A stretch of 64,000 bases of DNA from Neobacillus notoginsengisoli (GCF_003515685.1 NZ_QWEG01000011.1:62001-126000); one strand, 5' to 3'; positions 22,712 to 32,116 are shown, counted from the stretch's first letter. Program-made: numbers and translations. Notes: a model not told the origin generated them from the letters alone.

Positions 22712-23872
22712 TTATTTCACCAAGGAAACGATTCTTTCGGCACCATCTGCCATTGATTCCGCAGCAACGATATTCAGGCCGGATTCGTTTAGGATTTGCT
22801 TGCCAAGTTCAACATTCGTCCCTTCAAGACGGACAACAAGCGGCACTTCAAGGCCAACTTGTTTGGCTGCTTCGACAACACCTGTTGCAATGACATCACA
22901 CTTCATGATTCCGCCAAAAATGTTGACAAAAATGCCTTTTACTTTTGAATCGGAAAGAATGATTTTGAAAGCTTCGGTTACTTTTTCAGCAGTTGCGCCG
23001 CCGCCAACGTCAAGGAAGTTCGCAGGGTCCCCGCCATAATGCTTGACGATATCCATTGTCGCCATTGCAAGCCCGGCCCCGTTCACCATGCAGCCGATAT
23101 TTCCATCCAGGGCAATATAACTAAGGTCGTATTTGGAGGCTTCGATTTCCTTTGGATCTTCTTCATCAAGGTCACGGTACTCAAGGACATCCTTTTGGCG
23201 AAACAAGGCGTTGGAATCAAAATTCAGCTTCGCATCGAGTGCCATCACTTTTCCGTCGCCAGTTACAACTAGAGGGTTGATTTCAGCAATGGAGCAATCT
23301 TTTTCAATATAAGCCTGGTAAAGGCTCAGCATAAATTTAACAGCCTGGTTGACAAGTTCCTTTGGAATATTAATATTAAACGCAACGCGGCGGGCCTGAA
23401 AAGGCTGGAGCCCGATGACCGGATCGATTTCTTCTTTGAAAATCTTTTCAGGCGTCTTTTCCGCCACTTCTTCGATTTCTGTCCCGCCTTCTTCGGATGC
23501 CATCAGGACAACGCGTGATGTTGCCCTATCAAGAACAAGGCCGATATAATATTCCTTTTTAATATCGCAGCCTTCTTCGATTAAGAGGCGTGTCACTTCT
23601 TTTCCTTCCGGGCCAGTTTGATGCGTTACCAGCGTTTTTCCGAGAATTTCACTTGCATATGTACGTACTTCGTCAAGATTTTTGGCAACTTTAACACCGC
23701 CGGCTTTCCCCCTGCCGCCTGCGTGAATTTGTGCTTTTACAACACAAATCTGTGTTCCAAGCTCACGGGCAGCCTCGACCGCTTCTTCAACCGTGAATGC
23801 CACTTTTCCATTAGGGACAGTTACCCCGTAACTCCTGAGTATTTCCTTCCCCTGATACTCGTGGATATTCAT
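22712..23872 (-). CDS. sucC: Succinyl-CoA synthetase beta subunit
   Basis: The beta subunit has an ATP-grasp nucleotide-binding domain (N-terminal [32 protein letters not shown]) and a C-terminal CoA-ligase-like domain ([41 protein letters not shown]). The start is the ATG at 23870-23872 (386 aa) with AGGAGG 7 nt upstream; the upstream TTG at 23890 overlaps that site. First gene of sucCD. Confidence 0.98.
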   Translation of the reverse strand: MNIHEYQGKEILRSYGVTVPNGKVAFTVEEAVEAARELGTQICVVKAQIHAGGRGKAGGVKVAKNLDEVRTYASEILGKTLVTHQTGPEGKEVTRLLIEEGCDIKKEYYIGLVLDRATSRVVLMASEEGGTEIEEVAEKTPEKIFKEEIDPVIGLQPFQARRVAFNINIPKELVNQAVKFMLSLYQAYIEKDCSIAEINPLVVTGDGKVMALDAKLNFDSNALFRQKDVLEYRDLDEEDPKEIEASKYDLSYIALDGNIGCMVNGAGLAMATMDIVKHYGGDPANFLDVGGGATAEKVTEAFKIILSDSKVKGIFVNIFGGIMKCDVIATGVVEAAKQVGLEVPLVVRLEGTNVELGKQILNESGLNIVAAESMADGAERIVSLVK

Positions 23873-23917
23873 TTCCCATCCTCCTAACAACCTATCTCAT
23901 AATTGCACTGCGCTTTC

Positions 23918-23946
23918 ATTTTATATAATGCCTGCAGGCTTGTCCA
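23918..23946 (-). promoter_or_regulatory. SigA-type promoter of sucCD
   Basis: On the minus strand: TGGACA, a 17-nt spacer, then TAAAAT, about 45 nt upstream of the sucC ATG. Confidence 0.65.
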
Positions 23947-24005
23947 CACTTTAGGGTTAAACATTCCTATTGCTCCAAATGTTAAGAATCTTCAGTTTTT
24001 AATAT

Positions 24006-24040
24006 AAAAAATTGAAACCAGCTTAAAATTAAGCTGGCTT
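24006..24040 (-). terminator. Terminator after rnhB
   Basis: Perfect inverted repeat CCAGCTTAA/TTAAGCTGG at 24018-24037, followed on the minus strand by TTTCAATTTTTT. Confidence 0.8.
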
Positions 24041-24068
24041 CATTCGTCTTACACGTCAATTTTATCGT

Positions 24069-24836
24069 TTACATTGTTGGTTTTATTGGAGCAAAGGATT
24101 TTCTGTGATATGGAGTTGCACCATATTTTTCAATCGCTCCAAGATGTTCTTTTGTACCGTAGCCCATGTTCTTCTCGAACCCGTAAGAAGGGTACATCTG
24201 TGCTAATTCAACCATGAACCTGTCCCGCGCGCTTTTTGCCAAAATGGAAGCCGCGGCAATTGAAATACTCTTTGCATCGCCTTTAATGATTGGTTCAACT
24301 GGAAATGGCGTTTCAAGATTGACAGCATCAACGAGTAAATAATCCGGAATGGGATTAAGTGAAGCGGCGGCCGTCTTCATCGCTTTTATGGTAGCCTGGT
24401 ATATATTCAGCCTATCTATTTCTTGAGCACTTACAAAACTGACATAGAATGCCAGGGCTTCCTGTTTAATGATTCGTTCATACTCATGCCGTTTTCTGGC
24501 TGGTATTTTCTTTGAATCATCCAGGCCTGGAAGAAAGAAATCTTCAGGTAAAATAACAGCTGCAGCTACAACCGGGCCAGCTAGCGGACCCCGTCCAGCC
24601 TCGTCGATTCCAGCAATCAGCTTATAGCCTCTGCTCCTTGCTTTCCGCTCAAATAGCGTCATCTCATAAAACTTTTCTTTCAGCTTTTTCTCTTCTTCAC
24701 GATCCTTTTTCCATTTCATTAACAGCTTTTGAACGCCTTTGCGGCCATCTTTCTCAGCCTCTGAGATAAAGGGATCGGTTTCGTCCTTCTTTAAAGAAAG
24801 GATTGCCCCAATTTCACCTATGCTAAGTTTCTCCAT
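24069..24836 (-). CDS. rnhB: Ribonuclease HII
   Basis: Removes ribonucleotides embedded in DNA and RNA primers. The catalytic DEDD residues are visible: D78-E79 in GIDEAGRGPLAGP, an Asp in LDDSKK, and D170 in LLVDAV. The roughly 70-residue basic N-terminal extension (KWKKDREEEKKLKEKF) is typical of Bacillus RNase HII. 255 aa. B. subtilis has ylqG and the FlhB-like ylqH between this gene and rbgA; here neither is present. Confidence 0.97.
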   Translation of the reverse strand: MEKLSIGEIGAILSLKKDETDPFISEAEKDGRKGVQKLLMKWKKDREEEKKLKEKFYEMTLFERKARSRGYKLIAGIDEAGRGPLAGPVVAAAVILPEDFFLPGLDDSKKIPARKRHEYERIIKQEALAFYVSFVSAQEIDRLNIYQATIKAMKTAAASLNPIPDYLLVDAVNLETPFPVEPIIKGDAKSISIAAASILAKSARDRFMVELAQMYPSYGFEKNMGYGTKEHLGAIEKYGATPYHRKSFAPIKPTM

Positions 24837-24947
24837 CCTGTTTCACCCTCTATGTATCTTATTTTCGGAACCTGCCGGCTTATAACAAAGAGTAAAAGGC
24901 CCTCATTTTTGAGAGCCGGCTAAAATAATACAAACTCGATAGAAGGC

Positions 24948-25099
24948 TATTGGCGAACTATGGACGGCTTTTCCTCCGCTAAATTCGCCAAGATGCTTTA
25001 TTGTCGAACATACGCCTACTTTTCATATGATAAACTCGCCAAGAAACGGTATTGGCAAGTTTACAGCAACTTTTCGCTGCTAAACACGCCATGTTTATT
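24948..25099. repeat. Three tandem 51-bp imperfect hairpin units
   Basis: Units begin at 24948, 24999 and 25050 (exact 51-bp period), each opening TATTG(G/T)C. Each unit is itself an inverted repeat: in unit 1, TTGGCGAA pairs with TTCGCCAA across a CTTTTCCTC-type loop; in unit 3, GTTTA/TAAAC and CAGC/GCTG pair. The array lies downstream of rbgA and touches its stop codon. Confidence 0.75.
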
Positions 25100-25955
25100 C
25101 TGCCAAGCCTTCTTCAGGCCATTCAAATGTTAGCGGACCGAATTTTTCCGACCTGATTTCCCTAACTACAAGCTCGGCAACCTTATCATAATCAACAAGC
25201 CCGCCACCGCCCAAAGCCCCTCTGAGCCGTCCGATATGCTCGAACAGTTCAACTGGGTCCTCTGGCAGGGCCGTGAGTTTAAAACGCTCCTGGAGGCGGT
25301 CAGGATACTTTTCCTCAAGAAATTTCAGGCCATATAGGGCAAGATCGTGAAGATTTAAGAGTGTATCCTTTATCGCGCCTGTAATGGCAAGCTTTTTGCC
25401 GACTACCTGATCCTCGAATTTAGGCCATAATATCCCTGGAGTATCAAGGAGTTCCATCTCCTTGCCAACTTTAATCCATTGCTGGGCTTTCGTAACACCC
25501 GGGGTATTGCCTGTTTTAGCTATATTTCTTTTTGCGAGCCTATTGATCAATGTCGATTTCCCTACATTTGGGATACCAACAATCATGGCCCGGATGGCTC
25601 TTGGCTTGACGCCTTTCGCTTTCAGACGGTCGAACTTCTCTTTAAGTATTTCATGTGAAGCTGCCGTAATTTGCTTCAGCCCTTCACCAGCCTGGGCATT
25701 TATTGCAATGGCGCGGACCCCTTTATCTGCAAAATGGCGAATCCACTTCTTTGTCGCTTCCCTGTCGGCCATATCTGCTTTATTAAGGAGAACGAGCCTT
25801 GGTTTGTGCTGGATGATCTCATCAATCATCGGGTTTCGCGATGAATAAGGGATCCTTGCATCAATCAGTTCAATAATAATATCAACGAGTTTAAGTTTTT
25901 CTGTTACTTCCCTGCGGGCTTTTGCCATGTGGCCCGGAAACCATTGGATGGTCAA
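25095..25955 (-). CDS. rbgA: Ribosome biogenesis GTPase RbgA (YlqF)
   Basis: Circularly permuted GTPase needed for late 50S subunit assembly. The G4 motif LLNKADM comes first (near 60), then G1 [12 protein letters not shown] (near 125) and G3 DTPG. The C-terminal helical RNA-binding domain follows. The TTG at 25953-25955 is chosen as start (286 aa, [17 protein letters not shown] as in B. subtilis), because AGGAGG lies 8 nt upstream and overlaps the GTG at 25964. It is directly downstream of the signal peptidase gene. Confidence 0.96.
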   Translation of the reverse strand: MTIQWFPGHMAKARREVTEKLKLVDIIIELIDARIPYSSRNPMIDEIIQHKPRLVLLNKADMADREATKKWIRHFADKGVRAIAINAQAGEGLKQITAASHEILKEKFDRLKAKGVKPRAIRAMIVGIPNVGKSTLINRLAKRNIAKTGNTPGVTKAQQWIKVGKEMELLDTPGILWPKFEDQVVGKKLAITGAIKDTLLNLHDLALYGLKFLEEKYPDRLQERFKLTALPEDPVELFEHIGRLRGALGGGGLVDYDKVAELVVREIRSEKFGPLTFEWPEEGLAE

Positions 25956-26002
25956 AGCGGCCACCTCCTAAAATCCTATTATTTCTTTTACAAGGCTGTT
26001 GT

Positions 26003-26563
26003 TTATTCGTCTGGTTTAACAACTCGCATGTCTTCGATCGGCCAATAGACAATACTCGTTTTTCCGAGGACTTTTTCCATCGGGATCGTGCCAATGTGCC
26101 TGCTGTCCTTCGAATACCTGCGATTATCACCCATTACGAATAATTCACCTTTCGGAACAGTTTTCCTGCCGATTTTCTCCTCTAAAGTGAAAGGGTCTGT
26201 TAACGGTCCGTCAACTACCATTTTCTTATATTCATCCAAATATGGCTCTTTATACGCCTTGCCGTTCACATAAAGAACATCATTTTTATATTCGATGTGA
26301 TCTCCTGGCAGCCCAATGACCCTCTTAATATAATCCTTCTGCTCCGGAGCATGAAAGACGATGATATCGAAACGTTCGGGCTCGCCAACTTGGTAGCTGA
26401 ATTTATTCACAATCATCCTGTCCTGATGTTTCAGGGTTGGCATCATGGATTGTCCATCAACGACAATCGGGGCAAAAAGGAAATAGCGGATGACTGCAGC
26501 TAGTGCTACTGCTACAAGCAGTGCTTTAGTCCATTCCCATACTTCGTTTTTCTTTTTTGTCAT
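26003..26563 (-). CDS. sipS: Type I signal peptidase
   Basis: Removes signal peptides from secreted pre-proteins at the outer face of the membrane. One N-terminal membrane segment spans roughly residues 12-32. It is followed by the catalytic Ser39 in DGQSMMPTL and Lys80 in YIKRVIGLPGD, and box E GDNRRYSKDSRHIG. 186 aa, the short Bacillus SipS/T/U class. B. subtilis has no sip gene at this locus. The symbol marks the family; which paralogue it corresponds to is uncertain. Confidence 0.93.
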   Translation of the reverse strand: MTKKKNEVWEWTKALLVAVALAAVIRYFLFAPIVVDGQSMMPTLKHQDRMIVNKFSYQVGEPERFDIIVFHAPEQKDYIKRVIGLPGDHIEYKNDVLYVNGKAYKEPYLDEYKKMVVDGPLTDPFTLEEKIGRKTVPKGELFVMGDNRRYSKDSRHIGTIPMEKVLGKTSIVYWPIEDMRVVKPDE

Positions 26564-26610
26564 AACTTCTTCCCACCCATTTCCTTTAAAAAATATATTG
26601 TCCTACATCT

Positions 26611-26630
26611 ATTTTACATAACATTATGTA
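26611..26630 (-). promoter_or_regulatory. Inverted repeat and -10-like site upstream of sip
   Basis: TACATAA-CA-TTATGTA (26615-26630) is a 7-bp perfect inverted repeat with a 2-nt centre. It overlaps a TAAAAT -10-like hexamer on the minus strand, 48 nt before the sip ATG, and looks like an operator. No good -35 was found. The rest of 26631-26795 carries nothing I recognise. Confidence 0.4.
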
Positions 26631-26794
26631 CGTAAACACGATTTATTTGAATTTATTAGCGTCTGGACAGATGATTGTAAAAAATATGAAACATTTTTTA
26701 AAGCGGCCTCTTTCAAAATGAACTTCCGGCACAAACCGATTGCTCCATCAAATAAAGAATATCTTCTTTCACTTTGCCTGTTCACATTTAAGCC

Positions 26795-26826
26795 AAAAAA
26801 AGGACTGTTAGATGAACAGCCCCGGA
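26795..26826 (-). terminator. Terminator after rplS
   Basis: GGGCTGTT/AACAGTCC stem with a 5-nt loop and a run of seven T on the minus strand. A second, larger GC-rich inverted repeat (GGAAGCGCC...GGCGCTTC, about 26833-26892) lies between it and rplS. Confidence 0.8.
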
Positions 26827-26899
26827 AAAACAAATGAAGCGCCATCGGGGCACCGGCCGAAATGGCAGCGGGACCTGGCGAAGGCGCTTCCTTGTGCTC

Positions 26900-27342
<443 letters not shown>

Positions 27343-27348
27343 AGATGT

Positions 27349-27377
27349 ATCTTACCATAAACATAGGGGTTAGGCAA
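27349..27377 (-). promoter_or_regulatory. SigA-type promoter of rplS
   Basis: On the minus strand: TTGCCT, a 17-nt spacer, then TAAGAT, located in the trmD-rplS gap. Confidence 0.55.
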
Positions 27378-27380
27378 TAA

Positions 27381-28118
27381 CTAGCGGCTTTCTTTTTTGA
27401 TTTCCTCGAGCCATTTTTGGTGGAGTGGATCGAGCTCAATATGATCAAAAAGATCCGGCCTACGCTCCCATGTCCTTCGGAGCGATTCTTTCACGCGCCA
27501 TTCATCGATATGCTTATGGTTGCCGGAAAGAAGGACATCAGGCACTTTATGCCCCCTGAAATCAGCGGGCCTCGTATAGTGAGGATGCTCCAGCAATCCA
27601 GTGCTAAAGGAATCCTGAAGATGTGATTCTTCTTTTCCAAGCACTTCCGGAAGAAGGCGGACGACACTATCGATTACGGTCATGGCACCAAGCTCTCCGC
27701 CCGTAAGGATAAAATCGCCAATCGAAATTTCATCGGTAACGATTTCTCTAATCCGTTCATCGTACCCTTCATAATGGCCGCAAATAAAGATCAGATGCTC
27801 TTCACCAGCTAATTCTTCTGCCTTCTTTTGTGTATGGCGTTCCCCCTGCGGGCAAAGAAGAATGACCCTTGGCCTCGTTTCGGACGTTTCGGTTAAATAG
27901 CGGACAGCATCGAAAATAGGCTGCGGCTTAAGCACCATGCCTGCCCCGCCACCATAAGGGTAATCGTCGACTGTTTTATGCTTATTATCCGAGTACTCGC
28001 GAAAATTAACGACACGATAATGAACCGCCTGTTTTTCTTCCGCCCTTTTTAAAATGGAACTTCCGAATACACCTGTAAACATTTCCGGAAAAAGGCTTAA
28101 AACATCAATTTTCATCAT
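27381..28118 (-). CDS. trmD: tRNA (guanine-N1)-methyltransferase
   Basis: Makes m1G37 next to the anticodon and prevents frameshifting. It is a SPOUT-class, trefoil-knotted SAM enzyme. Signatures: [51 protein letters not shown] and [12 protein letters not shown]. 245 aa. The start ATG overlaps the rimM stop (ATGATGA), so translation is coupled. A second ATG one codon later is equally possible. Confidence 0.98.
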   Translation of the reverse strand: MMKIDVLSLFPEMFTGVFGSSILKRAEEKQAVHYRVVNFREYSDNKHKTVDDYPYGGGAGMVLKPQPIFDAVRYLTETSETRPRVILLCPQGERHTQKKAEELAGEEHLIFICGHYEGYDERIREIVTDEISIGDFILTGGELGAMTVIDSVVRLLPEVLGKEESHLQDSFSTGLLEHPHYTRPADFRGHKVPDVLLSGNHKHIDEWRVKESLRRTWERRPDLFDHIELDPLHQKWLEEIKKESR

Positions 28119-28633
28119 GACAGCATGCCTTCCAGAGGGTCAATCACAACCAGTTTTCCTTGTATATCGACCTTTAAAACAACTTGGGCAATATACGGGA
28201 TTAGGTGCTCCTTCCCGCCTTTTCCTTTCACAACCCAGACATCATTCGCACCTGGAGTAAGGATTTCAGTCACTTTCCCAATCTCTTCTCCCTCTGTTGT
28301 CAAAACCTTGCAACCAATAATCTCGTGAAAATAAAATTCATCCTCCTCAAGCTCACCCAACTGGGATTCGTGCACTTTAAGGATGCCATCTCTGAATTTT
28401 TCCACATCATTTATGTTTGGGTATCCCTCAAACATAAGCAAATCAAAATTTTTGTGCTGCCGGTGGGCTGTTACGGTCAGTTCAAGCGGTTCTTTTTCTT
28501 TTGGCAGGAACAAATAAAGTTTGCTCCCGGGCTTGTACCGCTCTTCAGCGAAATCGGTCCGCGAAATCACCCTGACTTCACCTTTTATTCCATGGGTATT
28601 GACAATTTTGCCAACATTAAACCAATTATCCAT
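28115..28633 (-). CDS. rimM: 16S rRNA processing protein RimM
   Basis: Assists maturation of the 30S head domain by binding S19. It has an N-terminal reductase/isomerase-like barrel ([19 protein letters not shown]) and a C-terminal PRC-barrel ([11 protein letters not shown]...[15 protein letters not shown]). The ATG at 28631-28633 is chosen (172 aa), with AGAGGTGAT just upstream; the GTG at 28642 lies inside that site. Between ylqD and trmD as in B. subtilis. Confidence 0.97.
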   Translation of the reverse strand: MDNWFNVGKIVNTHGIKGEVRVISRTDFAEERYKPGSKLYLFLPKEKEPLELTVTAHRQHKNFDLLMFEGYPNINDVEKFRDGILKVHESQLGELEEDEFYFHEIIGCKVLTTEGEEIGKVTEILTPGANDVWVVKGKGGKEHLIPYIAQVVLKVDIQGKLVVIDPLEGMLS

Positions 28634-28638
28634 CTGTA

Positions 28639-29031
28639 TCACCTCTTGCGAATCTCTTCTACTTTACCATTTCGAATTATAATTTCCACTTGATGCTGGC
28701 CTGCTTCCCAAATGTCGCCTGGCTTTATTTCAATGATCGCCTGAACCTCTGTTTCCTTCAGTTCACTTCCTAATGGTAGCATATGCAGTTGGCTGATTTG
28801 AAACTCGATTACTTCAATTCTTTCTCTTCGGGACCGGGTTTCATATTCAAAATACTTTTTTATTTGCCCAGACGGCAGTTTTCCCGCTTTCTCCATTTTC
28901 TTTTGCTCGAACTGGAGCTGGCTGCATTCCTTTTCAAGCCGCAGCTTCTTTTCCGTGTATTGCGCTAACAGCTTTTGGCGGCTTTCTTCAGTCAATATTT
29001 GCTTCACTGCTATGTTTTGGAGAATTTTCAT
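28639..29031 (-). CDS. ylqD: YlqD family protein
   Basis: 130-residue protein of unknown function, conserved at this locus in Bacillus. Residues 15-75 are strongly charged and helical, consistent with a coiled coil ([20 protein letters not shown]). A C-terminal beta-rich part contains [11 protein letters not shown]. It lies between khpA and rimM in a ribosome-maturation cluster, so an RNA or ribosome role is plausible but not shown. Confidence 0.9.
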   Translation of the reverse strand: MKILQNIAVKQILTEESRQKLLAQYTEKKLRLEKECSQLQFEQKKMEKAGKLPSGQIKKYFEYETRSRRERIEVIEFQISQLHMLPLGSELKETEVQAIIEIKPGDIWEAGQHQVEIIIRNGKVEEIRKR

Positions 29032-29057
29032 GAAAAAGCCTCCCTATGTAAACGTAC

Positions 29058-29088
29058 CAAAAAAGGAGGGATTTCTCCCTCCTTTCTT
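29058..29088 (-). terminator. Terminator after khpA
   Basis: 10-bp perfect stem (AAAGGAGGGA/TCCCTCCTTT) with a 4-nt loop and TTTTTT on the minus strand. It lies immediately upstream of ylqD, separating rpsP-khpA from ylqD-rimM-trmD. Confidence 0.85.
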
Positions 29089-29090
29089 TG

Positions 29091-29245
29091 CGAAAGCGCC
29101 TTAATGGTGTTTCCGCTTTAATACTATCTAGCTGCGGCGGCTAGCCCCTCGAGGTCGCTTCGGTCCCGAAGGTGAAGTCAAAAAACGACTTCTCCTTCGT
29201 GCCCTCCAGCGCTTGTCGGGGCTGAACGAGCCGCCTTCGCTTTAA
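29091..29245 (+). repeat. Dispersed family B repeat, copy 2
   Basis: About 150 bp between khpA and ylqD. It begins with CTATCTAGCTGCGGCGGCTA, has an internal hairpin GAAGTC...GACTTC, and closes with GAGCCGCCTTCGCTTT. Its ends pair (GCGGCGGCT with AGCCGCC). Confidence 0.75.
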
Positions 29246-29246
29246 A

Positions 29247-29477
29247 TTATTCACCGATTTCTAAAAACAGTTTCTTTTGTTCTGATGCACCTGCCGCGTA
29301 GACAACGGTACGGATTGCTTTTGCAACACGCCCTTGCTTCCCAATTACTTTTCCCATGTCAATCTTGTTGACGGAAAGATGATAGGTAACGCGTTGATCT
29401 TCTTCACTAACATTCACACGAACATCCTCAGGAAAATCAACAATAGGCTTTACAATCGTTTCAATCAACTGTTTCAT
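29247..29477 (-). CDS. khpA: KH-domain RNA-binding protein KhpA (YlqC)
   Basis: Small single-KH RNA-binding protein of 76 aa that partners with KhpB (Jag) in Firmicutes and affects cell elongation and RNA stability. The KH GxxG loop is visible in DMGKVIGKQGRVAKAIRTVV. It sits 15 nt after rpsP, forming rpsP-khpA. The family assignment is firm; the cellular role here is inferred from relatives. Confidence 0.94.
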   Translation of the reverse strand: MKQLIETIVKPIVDFPEDVRVNVSEEDQRVTYHLSVNKIDMGKVIGKQGRVAKAIRTVVYAAGASEQKKLFLEIGE

Positions 29478-29492
29478 CGTGAACCGCCGCTA

Positions 29493-29765
29493 TTATTTGC
29501 CAAGCTTGGCATTGTGGAATTTTTCCATGATGCCAGCTTTGGAGAATAGGTTGCGTACTGTGTCAGATGGCTTTGCGCCATTTTGAAGCCACTTCAGAAC
29601 CAATTCTTCATTGATGTCCACTGTTGCAGGAGCAGTTACAGGGTTGTAAGTTCCTACTGATTCAATGAAGCGTCCATCACGTGGTGAACGGGAATCTGCT
29701 ACTACAATACGATAGAAAGGAGATTTTTTAGCTCCCATGCGTTTTAAACGAATTTTTACTGCCAT
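29493..29765 (-). CDS. rpsP: 30S ribosomal protein S16
   Basis: Small-subunit assembly protein, 90 aa, identical in length to B. subtilis S16. It starts [20 protein letters not shown], and [12 protein letters not shown] follows. The ATG at 29763-29765 is chosen with GGAGGTG 9 nt upstream; the in-frame codon at 29777 overlaps that site. Downstream of ffh, separated by R1 copy 3. Confidence 0.98.
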   Translation of the reverse strand: MAVKIRLKRMGAKKSPFYRIVVADSRSPRDGRFIESVGTYNPVTAPATVDINEELVLKWLQNGAKPSDTVRNLFSKAGIMEKFHNAKLGK

Positions 29766-29881
29766 TTTTACTTGCACCTCCGAATAGTGTCACACAAGAT
29801 AGTATAATACCAATTGTTTTTTAGTTTGTAAAGCTTTTTTTCTTAACACCTAAAATCAGGAAAATAATGCTGCTTTTTCTG

Positions 29882-30008
29882 TAGATTTCCGCTCCAGGCA
29901 CACGCTTTCCGCGGGGGGTCAGTGGAGCCTCCTCGGCGCATTAGCGCCTGTGGGTCTTCACCTTGCCGCTACATACTGCCGGAGTCGGTGCCCTCCGCTC
30001 AAATCTAC
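29882..30008 (+). repeat. Dispersed R1 repeat, copy 3
   Basis: R1 element in the ffh-rpsP gap. Its extreme ends form a perfect inverted repeat (GTAGATTT at the left, AAATCTAC at the right). The core reads ACGCTTTCCGCGGGGGGTCA, and the central stem-loop is CGGCGCATTAGCGCCTG. Confidence 0.85.
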
Positions 30009-30038
30009 AAAGGGAGAAACTCAACGAACTGTTTCCTA

Positions 30039-31391
30039 TCAAAAAGGATTGAACGGAAGCTTGAAGCCGCCTTTTTTCTTGCCTTTTTGTTGCATGCCTG
30101 TCATTTGTTTCATCATTTTCTTCATGTCCTCGAATTGCTTGAGCAGACGGTTGACCTCGGGTACGGTCCTTCCGCTTCCTTTTGCAATTCTTTGCTTGCG
30201 CTTCGAGTTGATGATCTCGGGATGTTCCTTTTCCTTTGGAGTCATCGACCTGATAATTGCTTCAACGTGGGCAATTTGCTTCTCATCAATGGAGACGTTG
30301 TTCAGGCCCTTGATTTTATTGGCCCCTGGAAGCATTTTCAGGATATCCTCGAGGGGACCCATATTTCGGACTTGTCCGAGCTGGTCAAGGAAATCATCGA
30401 GCGTGAAAGATGCTGTCCGCATTTTCTGCTCAAGCTCTCTCGCCTTTTCCTCATCAACATTCGCCTGGGCTTTTTCGATGAGGGTCATGACGTCGCCCAT
30501 GCCGAGAATCCTGGATGCCATCCTTTCAGGGTGAAACGCTTCAATGGCGTCCAATTTCTCACCAAGACCAATGAATTTAATCGGAGTGTTGGTTACGGAT
30601 CGGATGGAAAGCGCAGCACCGCCTCTCGTGTCGCCATCAAGCTTTGTCAGGACAACACCTGTCAGGCCAAGCTGCTCATTGAAGCTTTGGGCAACATTGA
30701 CGGCGTCCTGTCCTGTCATCGCATCTACGACTAGGAAAATTTCGTTTGGCTTTGCCAGTTCCTTTATGTCCTTCAGTTCATCCATGAGCGCCTCATCGAC
30801 ATGGAGGCGTCCCGCGGTATCAATCAGGACATAGTCGTTATGGTCTTCGCGCGCTTTGGCGATCGCCTGCTTCGCAATTTCAACAGGGCTTACTTGGTCA
30901 CCGAGTGAAAACACCGGCATATCAAGCTGCTTCCCGAGTGTTTCAAGCTGCTTGATGGCCGCCGGCCTGTATATATCGGCTGCGACAAGCAGCGGTTTCC
31001 TGTTATATTTCTTCCTGAGCAGATTGGCGAGCTTCCCAGTTGTGGTTGTTTTACCGGCACCTTGCAAGCCGACCATCATGATAACGGTTGGGGGCCGGTT
31101 TGAAACAGCGATTTTGCTTTGTTCGCCGCCCATCAGCTCGGTCAGTTCCTCTTTGACCACTTTGATGACCTGCTGGCCTGGTGTCAGGCTTTTCAAGACT
31201 TCTTGGCCGACAGCCCGTTCGCTGACCTTTTTAACGAACTCCTTGACTACTTTAAAGTTGACGTCTGCTTCAAGCAGGGCCAGCCGGACTTCCCTCATCA
31301 TTTCCTTGACATCCGCTTCATTTACCTTGCCTTTTCCACGGATTCTCTGGAGGGTATTCTGCAGTCGGTCGGCTAATCCTTCAAATGCCAT
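30039..31391 (-). CDS. ffh: Signal recognition particle protein Ffh
   Basis: SRP GTPase that binds signal sequences together with scRNA (4.5S-like RNA). The N domain spans residues 1-90. The G domain carries GLQGAGKTTTTGKLA (near 106), DTAGRLHVD and TKLDGDTRGG. The C-terminal Met-rich M domain has KMMKQMTGMQQKGKKKGG at its end. 450 aa. It follows ylxM; its receptor gene ftsY is 13 kb upstream instead of adjacent. Confidence 0.98.
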   Translation of the reverse strand: MAFEGLADRLQNTLQRIRGKGKVNEADVKEMMREVRLALLEADVNFKVVKEFVKKVSERAVGQEVLKSLTPGQQVIKVVKEELTELMGGEQSKIAVSNRPPTVIMMVGLQGAGKTTTTGKLANLLRKKYNRKPLLVAADIYRPAAIKQLETLGKQLDMPVFSLGDQVSPVEIAKQAIAKAREDHNDYVLIDTAGRLHVDEALMDELKDIKELAKPNEIFLVVDAMTGQDAVNVAQSFNEQLGLTGVVLTKLDGDTRGGAALSIRSVTNTPIKFIGLGEKLDAIEAFHPERMASRILGMGDVMTLIEKAQANVDEEKARELEQKMRTASFTLDDFLDQLGQVRNMGPLEDILKMLPGANKIKGLNNVSIDEKQIAHVEAIIRSMTPKEKEHPEIINSKRKQRIAKGSGRTVPEVNRLLKQFEDMKKMMKQMTGMQQKGKKKGGFKLPFNPF

Positions 31392-31402
31392 AATGCCGCC
31401 TC

Positions 31403-31735
31403 CTAATCTAGTTTTTCAAGCTCAGCCACTGCATCAAGCAGGGCTTGCTTAGGGGGTGGATCGGAGTTGATCAACTCTTTGATTTTGCCTAAAAGGGCAA
31501 CGCGCCCCTGGAACTTCTGCAGCAGCAGAAGCTTTTCTTCGTATTCCTCAAGCATTGCTTCAGTACGTTTAATATTATCATATACCGCCTGGCGGCTGAC
31601 ATCATACTCTTCGGCAATTTCCCCGAGCGAATAATCATCCAGGTAGTAGAGAGACATGTAGCTCTGCTGTTTTTCTGTCAACAACGAATGGTAAAAATCA
31701 TAAAGATAATTTATTCTCGTTGTTTTCTCAAGCAT
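31403..31735 (-). CDS. ylxM: YlxM family putative DNA-binding/SRP-associated protein
   Basis: 110-residue all-helical protein with a sigma-70 region-4-like helix-turn-helix ([20 protein letters not shown]). The same length and sequence pattern occur in B. subtilis YlxM. In streptococci the homologue associates with SRP and modulates Ffh GTPase activity. It is 11 nt upstream of ffh and has its own promoter. Confidence 0.94.
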   Translation of the reverse strand: MLEKTTRINYLYDFYHSLLTEKQQSYMSLYYLDDYSLGEIAEEYDVSRQAVYDNIKRTEAMLEEYEEKLLLLQKFQGRVALLGKIKELINSDPPPKQALLDAVAELEKLD

Positions 31736-31774
31736 GCTATCCCTCCTTGTTAAGTGAAAAACCTTTACATCGCT

Positions 31775-31803
31775 AGTTTACAGTTAAGGCGTAGTGGTGT
31801 CAA
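31775..31803 (-). promoter_or_regulatory. SigA-type promoter of ylxM-ffh
   Basis: On the minus strand: perfect TTGACA, a 17-nt spacer, then TAAACT, 40 nt upstream of ylxM. Confidence 0.7.
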
Positions 31804-31836
31804 GGTGCTTCGAGGGTTGACAAATCAATGTTTAAT

Positions 31837-32021
31837 AAATAAGCGGAGAAAATTCTCTTATTTAGAAAATAGCACTGAAAATAGCTTAAATAGAGGGAGA
31901 AATTTCTCCTATTTCCTAATAAAACGTAAAAAAGAGTAATTTTGCATTGCTTAAGCTGAAAATCTTCCCTTATATCCTGCAAACCGAGCCCTATTCTCCA
32001 GCATTAGGGGAAAATCTCCCC
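31837..32021. repeat. Cluster of four GGAGAAA/TTTCTCC hairpins
   Basis: Short imperfect palindromes with cores at 31845 (GGAGAAAATTCTC), 31896 (GGAGAAATTTCTCC), 31955 (degenerate) and 32007 (GGGGAAAATCTCCCC). They are spaced 51, 59 and 52 bp apart in the gap between ylxM and the accessory operon. This and the two flanking signals fill 31736-32116; no gene is visible. Confidence 0.6.
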
Positions 32022-32079
32022 TTTTTTTCCCCATCGCTGGTTGCCCAATCATAATCCACGCGTACAAAATCATTCCCAA

Positions 32080-32113
32080 AAACAAAACACCGCAGGATAA
32101 ATGCGGTGTTTTC
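32080..32113 (-). terminator. Terminator of the MoxR/vWA/ABC operon
   Basis: 11-bp perfect stem (AAAACACCGCA/TGCGGTGTTTT) with a 7-nt loop and a T-run on the minus strand, 4 nt past the stop of the last operon gene. Confidence 0.9.
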
Positions 32114-32116
32114 GGC

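Noticed and set aside
22371-23039. Plus-strand open frame of 222 codons opposite sucD/sucC
   Set aside because: Both strands cannot be coding here; sucC and sucD are intact and the antisense product is Ser/Thr/Pro-rich with no recognisable motif.
24948-25099. Regular 51-bp array as a CRISPR
   Set aside because: Only three units, with whole-unit divergence and internal hairpins rather than identical repeats with unique spacers; no cas genes nearby.
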